Assembly (NCBI GenBank): GCA_958299035.1
Contig: CATQJL010000223.1
Coordinates: 54,790,302 to 54,854,301, forward strand
Length of the DNA stretch: 64,000 nt
From: Cylicocyclus nassatus
Taxonomy: Eukaryota; Nematoda; Chromadorea; Rhabditida; Strongylidae
Reading direction: 5' to 3'
Made by a program: the position numbers and the translations under genes. Every line of letters starts with the position of its first letter. Position 1 is the stretch's first letter. This document shows, in pieces, positions 1-8,868 of the stretch. The notes beneath the pieces are model-generated. The model searched no databases and had not been told where the DNA came from. It saw only the letters and a list, made by a program, of their open reading frames with translations.

Positions 1-264
1 AAACCGTAGCATAATCGTTTGCTTTTCTTGTCGTTGACGACACCGGGAGTCCATGGAAAGTTCGAATGTTGAGGGCTCTCAGTTCTCTAAGGAAGCGTCC
101 GACAGTAGAAGCCATAATGTAGGAGCTGTACATGTATGGCGTAGGGGAGGTCCGATAGGTTCTGGAGCAAAACTATCAGTAGGAAATGTGTTTCAAAAAA
201 TTTGCCTAAGGCTTCTGCCTTGTTTTGATCAGTTAGGCAAAGTTGTACCTAACGTATCTTTTAA
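1..264 (-). pseudogene. CR1-like ORF2 remnant, region entering the reverse transcriptase
   Basis: Minus-strand reading after the TTAA-MITE starts with a KDTLGTTLP-like segment. This follows the preceding QKLQCL (from 670-840) just as the conserved PCLKD stretch does in CR1 ORF2, but with a 1-nt frameshift at the junction. Further on the frame changes repeatedly, and stops are present in all frames. The palm motifs of the reverse transcriptase would lie beyond the left edge. Plus-strand open frames of about 93 and 123 codons here are considered shadows. Confidence 0.5.
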
Positions 265-669
265 AGGCAGTGGATCGGCAAAATCCAACAACTCGGGATT
301 TCAACGCGGTAGGTTCCTTATCGCCCAATTATGAAAACAGGGCAATCCCGGTTGCACAGCATGCTTTCCCTGCCGAGAAAATCGCTCTCAAACTTGTACG
401 TGCAGGCCAATCTTACACGCATCTGGACGAGTTGGCAATTTCCTGCTTACCATTGGAGGCTGCCCGCCGCAACGCTGCAACCATTGGGTCCTGCCACGAT
501 TTAGCGTCATCGGCCTTGCTCCACTCGTCCAATATCAAAGGAAGGGCATTGAAAAACGCTCATTTTCGCCGTTTGCAAGCTTTCAAAAGTAGATTTTCCG
601 GATCATCGTATTAAAAAACCCCAGGTAAGCACAAATTTGACCAGGTTAAGATTTGCCGAGCCACTGCCT
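265..669. mobile_element. TTAA-target MITE, AGGCAG family, inserted in the CR1 remnant
   Basis: Left end TTAA then AGGCAGTGGATCGGC; right end read backwards is AGGCAGTGGCTCGGC, then TCAA (a mutated TTAA). Length is about 405 bp. Removing the insert and one TTAA restores the collinear CR1 linker, allowing for a 1-nt shift. The first 20 bp match the right end of the element at 46019-46327. The 123-codon plus-strand frame at 243-614 lies inside and resembles nothing known, so it is left uncalled. Confidence 0.8.
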
Positions 670-839
670 TCAAGGCATTGTAGTTTTTGGTCAACATTTT
701 GTGATTGGATATAAGAGAAGATCTTAAAGTACTTAGAGGAAGCCGTACGTCTTTCTAGTTTGCGAAAAATTTCTGAGATGGTATTTTATTATCGGAACAA
801 ACTTTCTTATACAAGGATCTATCACAGTTCGTGAAGTTA
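670..839 (-). pseudogene. CR1-like ORF2 linker remnant
   Basis: On the minus strand this encodes NFTNCDRSLYKKVCSD and then a FFAN-type segment, with one frameshift. It continues exactly from PFETHNF at 4711 once the RTE and one copy of its 7-bp duplication (GAAGTTA, 833-839 and 4704-4710) are removed: the joined reading ETHNFTNCDRSLYKK is in frame. This junction is the best proof that the two halves were one element before the RTE landed. The segment belongs to the region between the endonuclease and reverse transcriptase, whose function is poorly defined in the family. Confidence 0.7.
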
Positions 840-1226
840 CTCCCACAATGATCGGTCGCCTCATCGTGGCGTGGGGGTGACACTGGGTGTCGAACTGCGA
901 TGCACAGCCGAGTGTATACTCTGGCAGGGTCTCCCAAGCTGTGAAGGAGTTCGACGTTTCCGGTCTCAGCCGGATGCCTAGCTAAGAACCGGCCACGCCA
1001 GATCCCCCGCCGTCTGGCTTCTTCTGGTCGCTAGGCGGTTCTCCAAGCCCGGGGTCAGCGATCGCCCCGTGGAAATCAAGAGTTGGCCTAGTAAGTCTGC
1101 TCTTGTAGGGGAACAAATATTATTACTCAGACAGCAAGAAGATATAGAAAAAACCCTGTACATCGGTTCCCGCCTACGGCGCCGGGTGGTAGCAAGAACG
1201 ATGTCAGGGTCCTTAGAGAGCGCCTT
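840..1226 (+). other. RTE 5-prime leader
   Basis: GC-rich non-coding leader of the RTE element between the target duplication and the endonuclease frame. A short imperfect palindrome at about 842-876 (CCCAC ... GTGGCGTGGG around ATGATCGG) sits at the very 5-prime end and could be an RNA structure. RTE elements use internal promoters near their 5-prime end; no specific promoter motif was recognised. Confidence 0.55.
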
Positions 1227-1991
1227 TTGGATCGGACAAAAACGACACGTTTGCCCGGAACACGCCATGGAAACTGCCTCATGCTCTGCACCTACAACGC
1301 CAGGACAGTCTCCACAAACGCCGACCTCCACGCTCTTCTCGACTCTGCAGAGCACATCAAGTACCACATCATCGCTCTGCAGGAAACGAAGTCCAGGAAG
1401 AAGGACGTGCGACAGATGAATGATGGGACGCTCATCATTCGTGGTGAGAAGGTTCCATCACGAAACGTGGGAGGCGTTGGCTTTGTCGTCCACCCATCTA
1501 TCGTCCATCTTGTCGATTCGCACGAGATCCTATCACCCCGACTAGCCATCCTACGACTACGCCCTCCCCGTCAGAAGACCATCAGCATCATCAACTGCTA
1601 CTCTCCAACATCAGCAACTGACGACTCAGAACTAGGTACTTTCTACGAAGACGTGAAGGAGGTCGTCCGCAACGAAAAGTCCTTCTACAAGTATGTTGTG
1701 GGCGACTTCAATGCAAAATCGGGATGCCACTAGAAAAGGATATAGAATCGGGAAGTTTGGATATGGGTTCCGGAACGAGAACGGCAATCTCGTTGGGCTT
1801 CTCTCCGCCGCACGACTTTTCCATGGAATTCCATCTTCATGAAGAAAGAACATCGCCGGTGGACATGGGAATCTCCCAACGGAACGACTCACGCGGAGAT
1901 CGATCACATTCTTACCAACCGAAGGTGGAGCTTGCTCGATGTCTCAGTAGTTCCATCCTTCTGCAGTGGCTCCGATCACCGCCTCCTTTGA
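1227..1991 (+). pseudogene. RTE ORF, endonuclease (EEP family) domain, frameshifted
   Basis: The apurinic-like endonuclease nicks target DNA to prime reverse transcription. The reading starts near [19 protein letters not shown] and shows the family motifs in order: LQETKSR (catalytic Glu), [36 protein letters not shown] and SGSDHRLL (catalytic Asp/His). The frame shifts near 1733 (+0 to +1) and returns near 1836, so GDFNAK and EIDHILTN are not in one open frame. A TGA at 1989-1991, replacing the usual Arg codon of LLRAKIR, ends this part. All catalytic motifs remain recognisable, implying a fairly young copy. The start codon is uncertain; the conserved region begins around 1260. Confidence 0.9.
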
Positions 1992-3482
1992 GCGAAGATA
2001 CGACTCAGCCGAAGGCTGGAAAAGAAAGTCTGTCACAGTGCCGCGAGAAGGAAGGAAGTCGTTTATGACAGTTAAAGGCTGGAGGAGCTTATATCAAGAT
2101 GTGACTAGCCCATCGAGAAGGACCCAACGTACGAGTACGACCGACTTTTGAAAGAATTGCGAGCTTGCGGAGAATGTGCCTCAGTGACTTCTGAGAAGAA
2201 CTTGGAACGTATTTCGAAGACCATCAAGGATTTGCTCGAAAGAAGAAGATTTCTGAGGCAGGATCCGAATGCAACCCATCTCGAGCGACTGATAGCCAAT
2301 TCCAGTTGCAGAACAGCTTTGCAGGAGGATCTCAGGAAGTACAGGCAAGCCAATATTCTGGAAGCAGCCGAAGGAAGTCGAAGTCTTAAGAATTGCCGAA
2401 GGGACCTCTGCGATTATCACGTACCGCTGGCTGCACTATCAAATGAAGACGGGACTCCGACTTCTTCCCGATACAAGATGGAATCTATTGCGAACAACTT
2501 CTATACCAACCTCTTCCGCTCGTCAACACCCGTGCTCGTTGTTCCCACTGGAGAAGTACCACCACAAATTCTACCTGCTGAAGTGCGCACAGCGATTCAG
2601 ACCATGAAGACGTCCACGGCTCCAGGACCAGACCATCTTTCCGTCGAATTTCTGCGAGCTGAAGGACAACGTCTACACGAGATTCTCGCGTCGCACGTAA
2701 CATCTTACCTTCAGAAGGAAAGGATTTCCAACCAGTGGAGAACATCAAGAACCGTCCTTCTTTTCAAGAAGGGTGAACGGGAAGATCTTCGGAACTACCG
2801 TCCAAAATGCCTGCTGAGTGCGCTGTACAAGCTTTTCACGAAGATTATCCTCGCACGCATATCTAGGACACTGGATGAAGCCCAACCCCAAGAACAAGCC
2901 GGATTTCGCAAAGGATTCAGCTGCATGGACCACATCCAGACGGTTTCGAGAGTCATAGAAGTCTGCCGGGAATACCGACTGCCTCTCGTCCTAACCTTCG
3001 TCGACTATGAGAAAGCCTTCGACAGCGTCGAAACGAATGCCATTCTGTCAGCAGTGGTCGATCAAGGAGTAGACCGAGCCTACGTGAGGACACTAGCTGA
3101 CTGCTACAAGGACTGTACAACAACGATGCAGCTATTTCATCGCTCCCTGACCATTCAGATCGGGAAGGGGGCCCGACAAGGCGACACTATTTCGCCGAAG
3201 CTGTTCACCGCATTGCAGTGGGTGATGAAGTCACTGGACTGGGACGAAAGAGGCATACGAGTTGATGGGAGATTCCTGTCCAACCTTCGTTTTGCGGTCG
3301 ACATCGTTTTCTTCTCGAGCAGTATCATTGAAGCAGAGACGATGCTGAAGGAATGAGCGAAGTAGGGAAGAAGGTCGGATTGCGAATAAAGAAGAAGATT
3401 CAGTTCATGAAGAACGCCCTTTGCGAAGATGCAGAAATAGAACTGGAAGGCACCCCTATTATGAAGACGTCTTCTTATGTGT
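1992..3482 (+). pseudogene. RTE ORF, reverse transcriptase domain, inactivated
   Basis: This continues the same frame, with stops at 2073-2075 (TAA) and 2106-2108 (TAG, probably from TGG), then stays open from 2109 to 3356. Reverse transcriptase blocks in order: STAPGPDHLS, TVLLFKKGEREDLRNYRP, EQAGFRKGFSCMDHI, FVDYEKAFDSVE (first catalytic Asp) and GARQGDTISPKLF, then FAVDIVFFSSS. The last should be FADD, so the first Asp of the catalytic pair is Val, which by itself would abolish polymerisation. A frameshift at about 3352 moves the coding reading to another frame (NEVGKKVGLRIKKK) up to TAA at 3482. The role is target-primed reverse transcription of the element RNA. Confidence 0.92.
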
Positions 3483-4680
3483 AATTCGGCTTTCGATGAA
3501 CATGGGGAACGACGACTTGAGGGAAGAACTGAACAGGAGAAGAAGAGCAGCCTAGGCCGCGTTTGAGCCTTTGAAAGAAGCCACCGTCCAGCTGACGGAC
3601 TTTTTGTACCCACCTGTTCGACTCAACCGTTCTCCCGGCGCTCTGTTACGCAGCTGAGACTTGGGCTGACACCATAGCCACTTCCCAAGCCCTAAGGAAC
3701 ACCCACAGAGCGCTAGGGCGTAGTCTTCTGAAGATGAGCCGAAACAAACAACATCTTGTCGGACTCCGCAGTACGGATATGAGGAGAATGTCCCGTCTTC
3801 GTGACCCAGCGGATTACGTTGCGAAAGCGAAACATCGATGGGCCGGTCACATTACGAGAAGAACAGACGACAGATGGACACTAAGAACATCGGAGTGGGT
3901 TCCTCGCGAAGCAAAACGTCCCCGAGGAAGACAAGACCTCCAACGAGATGGGCAGACGTGTTCGTGGAACGGATGGACCAGCTGAGAAATCAGGGTTCCT
4001 TCATACTACGCCGCGTAAGCCACGTACGCCGCGCACGCAGCGTACGCCGCTGCAGCGCAATGGAAATATGCTCACGGCAGCAGAGTTCCACTTTTTTTTG
4101 ATTTATCTCTATTTTTGCTGCACATTCGTGTCCCTCAATAGTATATCTCTCCTTCACATTATGCATTTCTTCTTCTCTTTTGCTTTGTTTATGCTGTCTC
4201 TTTTTTTCTCTATATCAATGATTGATGAAATGACTTAGGTTGTTGTGCTCCCTCTACTTTTGAGTTTCACATTTTGTATCGTAACTGACTGCACATTGCG
4301 TCATCGGTTGTGTATTGGTAGTATATGGTTGTATGGTTGTATGTTGTATCTGGTTGTATATTTGCGCTGTTAACATCTCCTTACAAACACACCACTGGGT
4401 GAAAAGGATTCCTCTTCTTCATATTTCCATATTTCCATTCCGCTGCACGGCGTACGCTGCGTGCGCGGCGTACGCGGCGTAGGTAGCGTACGCGGCGTAG
4501 GTGGCGTGCGCGGCGCAGTATGAAGGAACCCTCAGCTGGATACGATTTTTGCACCTGGAACTCGTGGACGCAGCCACCGACGTCAGCCAAGAAGATCGTG
4601 GATGTCTGAAGCGAGGGACAGGGAGAAATGAAAACTTCTGAGCTGGGGCCCGCACGTCACGTGAAGCCGGGCCATCTAAG
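3483..4680 (+). pseudogene. RTE ORF, C-terminal region split by a MITE
   Basis: The reading continues through MNMGNDDLREELNRR, then MSRNKQHLVGLRSTDMRRMS (3734) and AKAKHRWAGHITRR, shifts frame near 3920 and goes on with PPTRWADVFVERMDQLRNQ up to 3992. After the MITE at 3993-4531 the reading resumes with LDTIFAPGTRGRSHRR, giving the expected NQ-LDT junction. Nonsense codons are present (for example TAG near 3552). This tail follows the reverse transcriptase in many nematode RTE proteins; its function is not established. Confidence 0.8.
3993..4531. mobile_element. MITE with 3-bp TCA duplication (PIF/Harbinger-like), inside the RTE
   Basis: Terminal inverted repeats begin GGGTTCCTTCATACT and are followed on both sides by CGCCGCG and degenerate GTACGCCGC subterminal repeats. 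Direct TCA copies flank it at 3990-3992 and 4532-4534. Excision of the insert plus one TCA restores the RTE codons for RNQLDT. Length 539 bp with a T-rich non-coding core. The 3-bp duplication and G-rich ends suggest PIF/Harbinger, but that group usually targets TWA, so the superfamily is tentative. Confidence 0.82.
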
Positions 4681-4710
4681 TATCTAAGTAAGTAAGTAAG
4701 TAAGAAGTTA

Positions 4711-5141
4711 TGAGTCTCAAATGGAGTGTACGCTGCCATAAGTTTGTACAAAATATTGCAGAATCTGTAGTACACACCGGAAGGAATTACCCTTTCACGC
4801 GTATAAGATGCACCTTTTTCGGTTTTTTAAGCGTGCCGCTCAGCCCTTGTATTGAGGAAAACGAGACATATGGTGCACGATACTCTCAGGCAATATGCAG
4901 CACTGTAGTAGTTTTTTGGTCGCAGAGTCCTTCGGCGTATCTGTGCTGTTTGATTTTAGAAAAAATCTGCGCGTCCTATATACGTAAAATTAGGGTAGAC
5001 ACTGATTAAAGCAATTCTCCCAATCGATGTTGTTTAACTCTATTTTCATTGCTTTAAAATCAATCTTAAAAAACTGAGGATGTGGAATGAATGTGCTTTA
5101 TGTGATGTTGGATTTGTAGCGAAACATAATTACATTATGAC
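4711..5141 (-). pseudogene. CR1-like ORF2, segment after the endonuclease, split by a MITE
   Basis: Minus-strand translation gives KIDFKAMKIELNNIDWENCF followed, after removal of the 4790-4995 insert and one TA, by NQCLIPSGVYYRFCNILYK and LMAAYTPFETHNF. The joined reading is in frame across the insertion point. This pattern (IDW...MY/YRFC..LYKLMAAFTPFE) is typical of the stretch between endonuclease and reverse transcriptase in CR1 elements. Confidence 0.75.
4790..4995. mobile_element. 206-bp TA-flanked MITE inside the CR1 remnant
   Basis: Left end CCCTTTCACGCGTATAAG, right end reversed CCCTAATTTTACGTATATAG, flanked by TA at 4788-4789 and 4996-4997. Removing it restores an open CR1 reading (NQCLIPSGVYYRFC). 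TA duplication fits the Tc1/mariner superfamily. Non-coding. Confidence 0.75.
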
Positions 5142-5144
5142 CAG

Positions 5145-5651
5145 TGGCCGTATTCATCATTGAAACCTTGAGGTAAATTCTACCTCCAGGTAGTTTTATC
5201 ACTCATTACCAGCAAATTTACATTGAGAGATTATGTAGCCTAAAGGCGCCCGGCCTAGGTTTTTTTGTCACACTATTAGTCTTGAACCCAACCCATGGGA
5301 TGTACGAAGCACCATATCTCGTGTTTCGGTTCTAGGATGTCTAGTTCGTTCCTCAACAGTTCCTCAATAGCTCCTCAACCTCCTCTATTTACCGTTCTGT
5401 ATTAGCTCTTCTGTATTACTCCTATTCTCTGTATTTGTATATCAGCTTCTTCTTGTGGTTTGTCATATTATTGATAAACCATTATATTTTTACCAGTTGT
5501 TCTGCTAAGTCAGTGGAACCTGCGGTCTAGACCGTCCTACCGCCACTATTACCTCAAGGTACTTTTGTGAGTACGGGTACTTGCTGATAACGAGTGATAA
5601 CACTAACTGGAGGTAGAGTTTACCTCAAGGTATCAATGATGAATATGGCCA
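5145..5651. mobile_element. 507-bp MITE with 3-bp CAG duplication inside the CR1 endonuclease
   Basis: Inverted ends TGGCCRTATTCATCATTGA plus ACCTTGAGGTA and ACTACCTGGAGGTAG blocks extend about 70 bp at each side. CAG flanks it at 5142-5144 and 5652-5654. Removal restores the CR1 reading APFRISGHNVIMFRYKS, the SDHN-type endonuclease end. The core is AT-rich and non-coding. Confidence 0.8.
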
Positions 5652-5654
5652 CAG

Positions 5655-6280
5655 ATATTCTAAAAGGGGCGGAAACCGACAGTCAATAGAAAAGGTATGT
5701 GCTAAGATTAGACCAAGAATAGCTTCTTTACGCGTTGGTTTGTTGACGAACTGATGCAGGTTCAAAGTTTTGAATAATTCGAAAAAGTCGGCCAATGATT
5801 GATTGTGATGATTCATACTTGAGGGGCACCTTACGCGAAGGTTGAAGTTCTCCAACGATCATGATTTCGGTAGGAGCCAGAGCGTGAACAGAGATTAGGT
5901 CTAGGAGAGCAGTGTCAGAGTCCTGATCGGAATTTGGAGGACGATAGATACATATCATGCGTATCTTGGCAAGTGGCGGAGATGGTAAAAATCAACTATC
6001 GTGATTTCACAATTGTTGTGGGTAATGTTTCGACTGCTTTATACAAAAGTATCGAATTAACAAAAGTACAAAGTCCGCTGCCTTTTCTCGCATTCTAACA
6101 CTTCGAAAGATAGTATACGGTAAATTAGATACAATTCATGCATAGGTTATTTTGGGAGATAACCACGCTTCGGTAAAAAAAAAGGATATCAGGGATTTCA
6201 GAGGTGAGAAAACAGTGTAAATGAGATAATTTGCTTTGTAATGATCTTGCATTCAATAGATAATATTAAGAGAGTCACCT
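5655..6280 (-). pseudogene. CR1-like ORF2 endonuclease domain, broken
   Basis: Minus-strand segments read FFFTEAWLSPKITYA, then LAKIRMICIYRPPNSDQDSD, LLDLISVHALAPTEIMIVG, and after a frameshift NFNLRV..FFELFKTLNLHQFV and NKPTRKEAILGLILAHTF. These correspond to the EEP endonuclease motifs TE.WL, YRPP, GDFN and PTR..LDLI. The GDFN Asp reads Asn and the SDHN motif (beyond the MITE) reads SGHN. Together with the frameshifts and stops, the domain is inactive. Confidence 0.8.
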
Positions 6281-6429
6281 CGCCAGCAAATCAGTTTTCC
6301 TGGAGTGTTGTATAAGGTTGGCGGAAAGAATTAGCTGAGGTTTCCAAAGGAATCGCTTTGCTATCGAGAGTGAGCTCAATGGTACCAGCTCTTCTTTATA
6401 AAGCACAAAACGGTCCTCAAAATTTCTTG

Positions 6430-6990
6430 AATGATTCATTCTCCTAGCCTGTTTGCGAAGACCACGCTCATGTTCCCTTTCCGAGCCGTCATGCCCCTTT
6501 TAATGTACACTTCCTTGAAAACTGGAAAGTCTCGGAGCAATCGGGGTCGAGAAAGGGCTGACGTCCAAGGACTTCCTGTGGGTAATTCAACCTTCATAAG
6601 GCGTGATCTATTGGTCACTCTATCACTCATTCGGAAGACTTTCAGGTTTACACTGGATATCTAACTGGTCCATTCCACGAACTTTCTGTTCAGTGTCATT
6701 TTGGCGTTCAAAAGCCAAATGGTCTATACATCCCCCCTAACCAGTTCAGGTAGGCCTGCAATGATGCTTCTCTGTCTAGCATTTTTCTCAATCGTCCCAT
6801 CACCAAGCTCACCTAAGCGCAACAGAATCTCATTAGTGATGTCGCGCCCTCGGTATGTTCAGGTCCAACAGTCTCTTGAAAAGCTGTAGGATCGATTCAT
6901 GACCGGAATCACAATTGTGGCCGTCATAAGAAACTAAGCCAGAAATTTGATCGAAACTAACATGTTTATCTTGAAGATCTGCTTAATCAT
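6430..6990 (-). pseudogene. CR1-like ORF1 (gag-like RNA-binding protein) remnant
   Basis: From right to left on the minus strand: RDITNEILLRLGELGDGTIE, ARQRSIIAGLPELV, VRGMDQLDIQCKPES (shifted frame), ISSVNLKVFRMSDRVTNRSR, LMKVELPTGSPWTSALSR, PRLLRDFPVFKEVYIKRGMT, then a stop at about 6436. The RSIIxAGLPE and RMGDRxxxxSRLMKVxLP patterns are typical of CR1/Jockey ORF1 proteins, which bind element RNA. There is at least one frameshift near 6720. ORF1 sits upstream of the ORF2 endonuclease on the same strand, as expected. Confidence 0.65.
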
Positions 6991-7526
6991 TTCCTTTATT
7001 TTTGCGCTGATTTTGTGTTTTTTGCAGGAATAGCTTGGAGATAGGGTAGGCAAGAAGTGTTGGAAGCAAAGTTATCGATTATGATACCAAGTCATATACA
7101 GCGAAAACGGAAAGAAAAGTTCAGGAAAAGAAAAAGAGAATCAACCAGATTTCACCAGATTCAAAGAAGATGGACTGTCTCGCTGAAGTTGAAAAAAAAA
7201 CTGGTAACACAAATTCGGACCAAGTTCGGTGGAAATCGGACAGAATGAAAAAGAATCAAAAAAGAAATAGTTCTATTTCCAAAAAAACCTCTTAGCACAT
7301 AAGGAACCAAAAAAATAAGAGTGTGGATGATAAAAAGGAACACATTGGTGCGAACAACAACGGAAGATGAGAGAGAGAGTTGCAATGCCGACCACTCATG
7401 GCTGGCGCACCTGCAAAAATGATTTATGACTCAAACCTACGATTCTCATTGTCAGTTTCTCCACAATTTATAGTGTGGTACCTTATCAAAGGCTTCAGTG
7501 AAATCTAAGGGCCGCATGCATTAACA
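6991..7526. other. No gene recognised
   Basis: AT-rich with A-rich runs (7080-7320) and short open frames with no resemblance to known proteins. A good acceptor-like TTTTTTGCAG at 7017-7026 has no convincing exon after it. Confidence 0.5.
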
Positions 7527-7632
7527 TCATGGCCCGGCACAGATCGTCTGGAAGCAGCTGGACTTTGTTTTGTGGATAAAAGGCAAAGAGGGTATCGTTT
7601 TTGCGACGTCCGGGCGGAGCCTCGGAAAAAAA
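7527..7632. mobile_element. Partial copy of the GGCTCGGCAC hAT-type MITE family
   Basis: CCCGGCACAGATCGTCTGG, then GCTGGACTTTGTTTTG, AAAAGGCAAAG and GGTATCGTTTTTGCGAC follow the same order as one end of the copies at 27563, 41733 and 44702. The other end is missing or too diverged to find. Confidence 0.55.
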
Positions 7633-7739
7633 TGGTATATGCATTACTAGCGAAGCATGTGGAGGAAAACTGCACATACAGTGTGCAAGACAATTCAGCA
7701 CGCTTCCTGTAGCGGCAGAAGCGACCAATCAGTCAAGCA

Positions 7740-8868
7740 CAGGGTCAAGCGTGGGGTGCGGCACGCCACACCTGGGGGTCGTACTGAGGAGTCAAAAGGG
7801 GAGGGGGTCGTAGTTGGGTAGTCTGATAATAGTGATAACATAATATTCGTATCATATCCATAATTAGCATGTCAATTAACCCCTTTAGACAAAGTGTGAG
7901 CGAATTCTGAAGATTCAAGATCCTAGGCTACCTAAATAAAATGGTCAAATTCCAACATGGTTAACTTTGTTTCAAAGGTGAATTATCTATCCGTTTTTGC
8001 ACTCAAGACAAAGCGCTACTCCTTCTTTGTCCATCTCAGGAATCCCGCTTCAGAAGACCTCCAAATTGTAGAATTAGAAGCCAACCAAAATCTCGTTTTT
8101 CCCATTTTTCGCTTTTGATCGCTGTGCTTTCACCAACTGCTACTCAAAGCAAAGAAGACGATTAGAGTTCAATTTGCTCGTACGAAATCTAGAAGGTTTG
8201 AGCTATCGAATCATGTGTATATCGCTCGCTAAAAATGTTTTTCAAGGTAAGTTAATGGGGTGCGGCACACCCCCTTAAAAGCTGCGGCCGCCGCAGCTTT
8301 TAAGGGGGTGTGCCGCACCCCATTAACTATATCAAAAAAACCATTTTAGCGGACAATATTTATATGAATCGATAGCCTTGATCTCCTAGTCTTCACAGGA
8401 GCGATTTGAGCCTGATTCGTTTTCTTTGCTCTGAAAGATATTTGGTGAAAGCACAGCCATTAAAAGCGAAAAATGGGAAAAACGAGATTTTTGTTGGCTC
8501 CTAATTCCACAGTTTGAAGGTCTTCTGAGGCGGGATTCCTGAGATGGACAAAGAAGGAGTAGCGCTTTGTCTTGAGTGCAAAAACGGATAGATAATTCAC
8601 CTTTGAAACAAAGTTAACCATGTTGGAATTTGACCATTTCACTTAGGTAGCCTAGTATCTTGAATCTTCAGAATTCGCTCAAACTTTGTCTGCAGGGGTT
8701 ATTTGACATGCTAATTATGGATATGTTGCCCATTATGTTTGACGGGGCCTTCAAGTAATGCTATCTTAAGTGTTTAGTTTAGGGGGAGGGGGTCTTATTA
8801 AGACAGCAATCAAGGGGGGGGGGGGGTCGTAGCCAGCGATCGTGTGCCACACCCCTTGCTTGACCCTG
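7740..8868. mobile_element. 1.1 kb foldback element with GC-rich central palindrome
   Basis: The outer ends are CAGGGTCAAGCGTGGGGTG at 7740 and its near complement ending at 8868. Long inner arms (7853 to about 8288 and about 8290 to 8725) pair nearly throughout. The motif GGGGTGCGGCAC occurs near the left end and again, palindromically, in the centre, with a GTGTGGCAC variant at the right end. A G13 tract (8814-8826) lies near the right end. No coding potential; superfamily unknown. Confidence 0.8.
8250..8328. repeat. 79-bp near-perfect GC-rich palindrome
   Basis: 38-bp arms starting AGTTAATGGGGTGCGGCAC are separated by 3 bp. It sits at the centre of the 7740-8868 foldback and would form a very stable cruciform or hairpin. 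Confidence 0.9.

Larger units (their letters stand above)
840..4703 (+). mobile_element. Full-length RTE-type non-LTR retrotransposon with 7-bp target duplication
   Basis: The element begins at CTCCCACAATGATCGG, directly after GAAGTTA (833-839). It ends in a tetranucleotide AAGT/TAAG tail (about 4675-4703), followed by a second GAAGTTA (4704-4710). Such short-repeat 3-prime tails without poly(A) are typical of RTE elements. It has a 5-prime leader (840-1226), one ORF with apurinic-like endonuclease then reverse transcriptase, and a C-terminal region. Without the 539-bp MITE at 3993-4531 and its 3-bp duplication the length is about 3.3 kb, normal for an intact RTE. The ORF carries several frameshifts and nonsense codons and a changed catalytic residue, so it cannot move by itself. 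The clean duplication suggests insertion later than the decay of the host CR1. Confidence 0.92.
1..6990 (-). mobile_element. Degenerate CR1-like non-LTR retrotransposon, interrupted by nested insertions
   Basis: On the minus strand the segment reads, in order, ORF1 (6990 to 6430), ORF2 endonuclease (about 6280 to 5655), the linker after the endonuclease (5141 to 4711 and 832 to 670) and the approach to the reverse transcriptase (264 to 1), leaving the window at its left edge. Motifs seen include TEAWLSP, ICIYRPPNSD, a GDFN-like site, LYKLMAAYTPFETH and LYKKVCSD, a set typical of CR1/Jockey-superfamily ORF2. The order is collinear only if the inserts at 265-669, 840-4703, 4790-4995 and 5145-5651 are removed. 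Frameshifts and stops run throughout, so it is dead. The assignment to CR1 rather than another Jockey clade is by motif memory and is moderately sure. The 5-prime limit near 6990 is approximate. Confidence 0.75.

Noticed and set aside
53..614. Two plus-strand open frames at the left edge as genes
   Set aside because: They overlap the minus-strand CR1 remnant and the TTAA MITE and have no recognised domain or splice support.
978..1549. Open frames of 85-129 codons over the RTE leader and endonuclease on the minus strand
   Set aside because: Shadows of the plus-strand RTE sequence.
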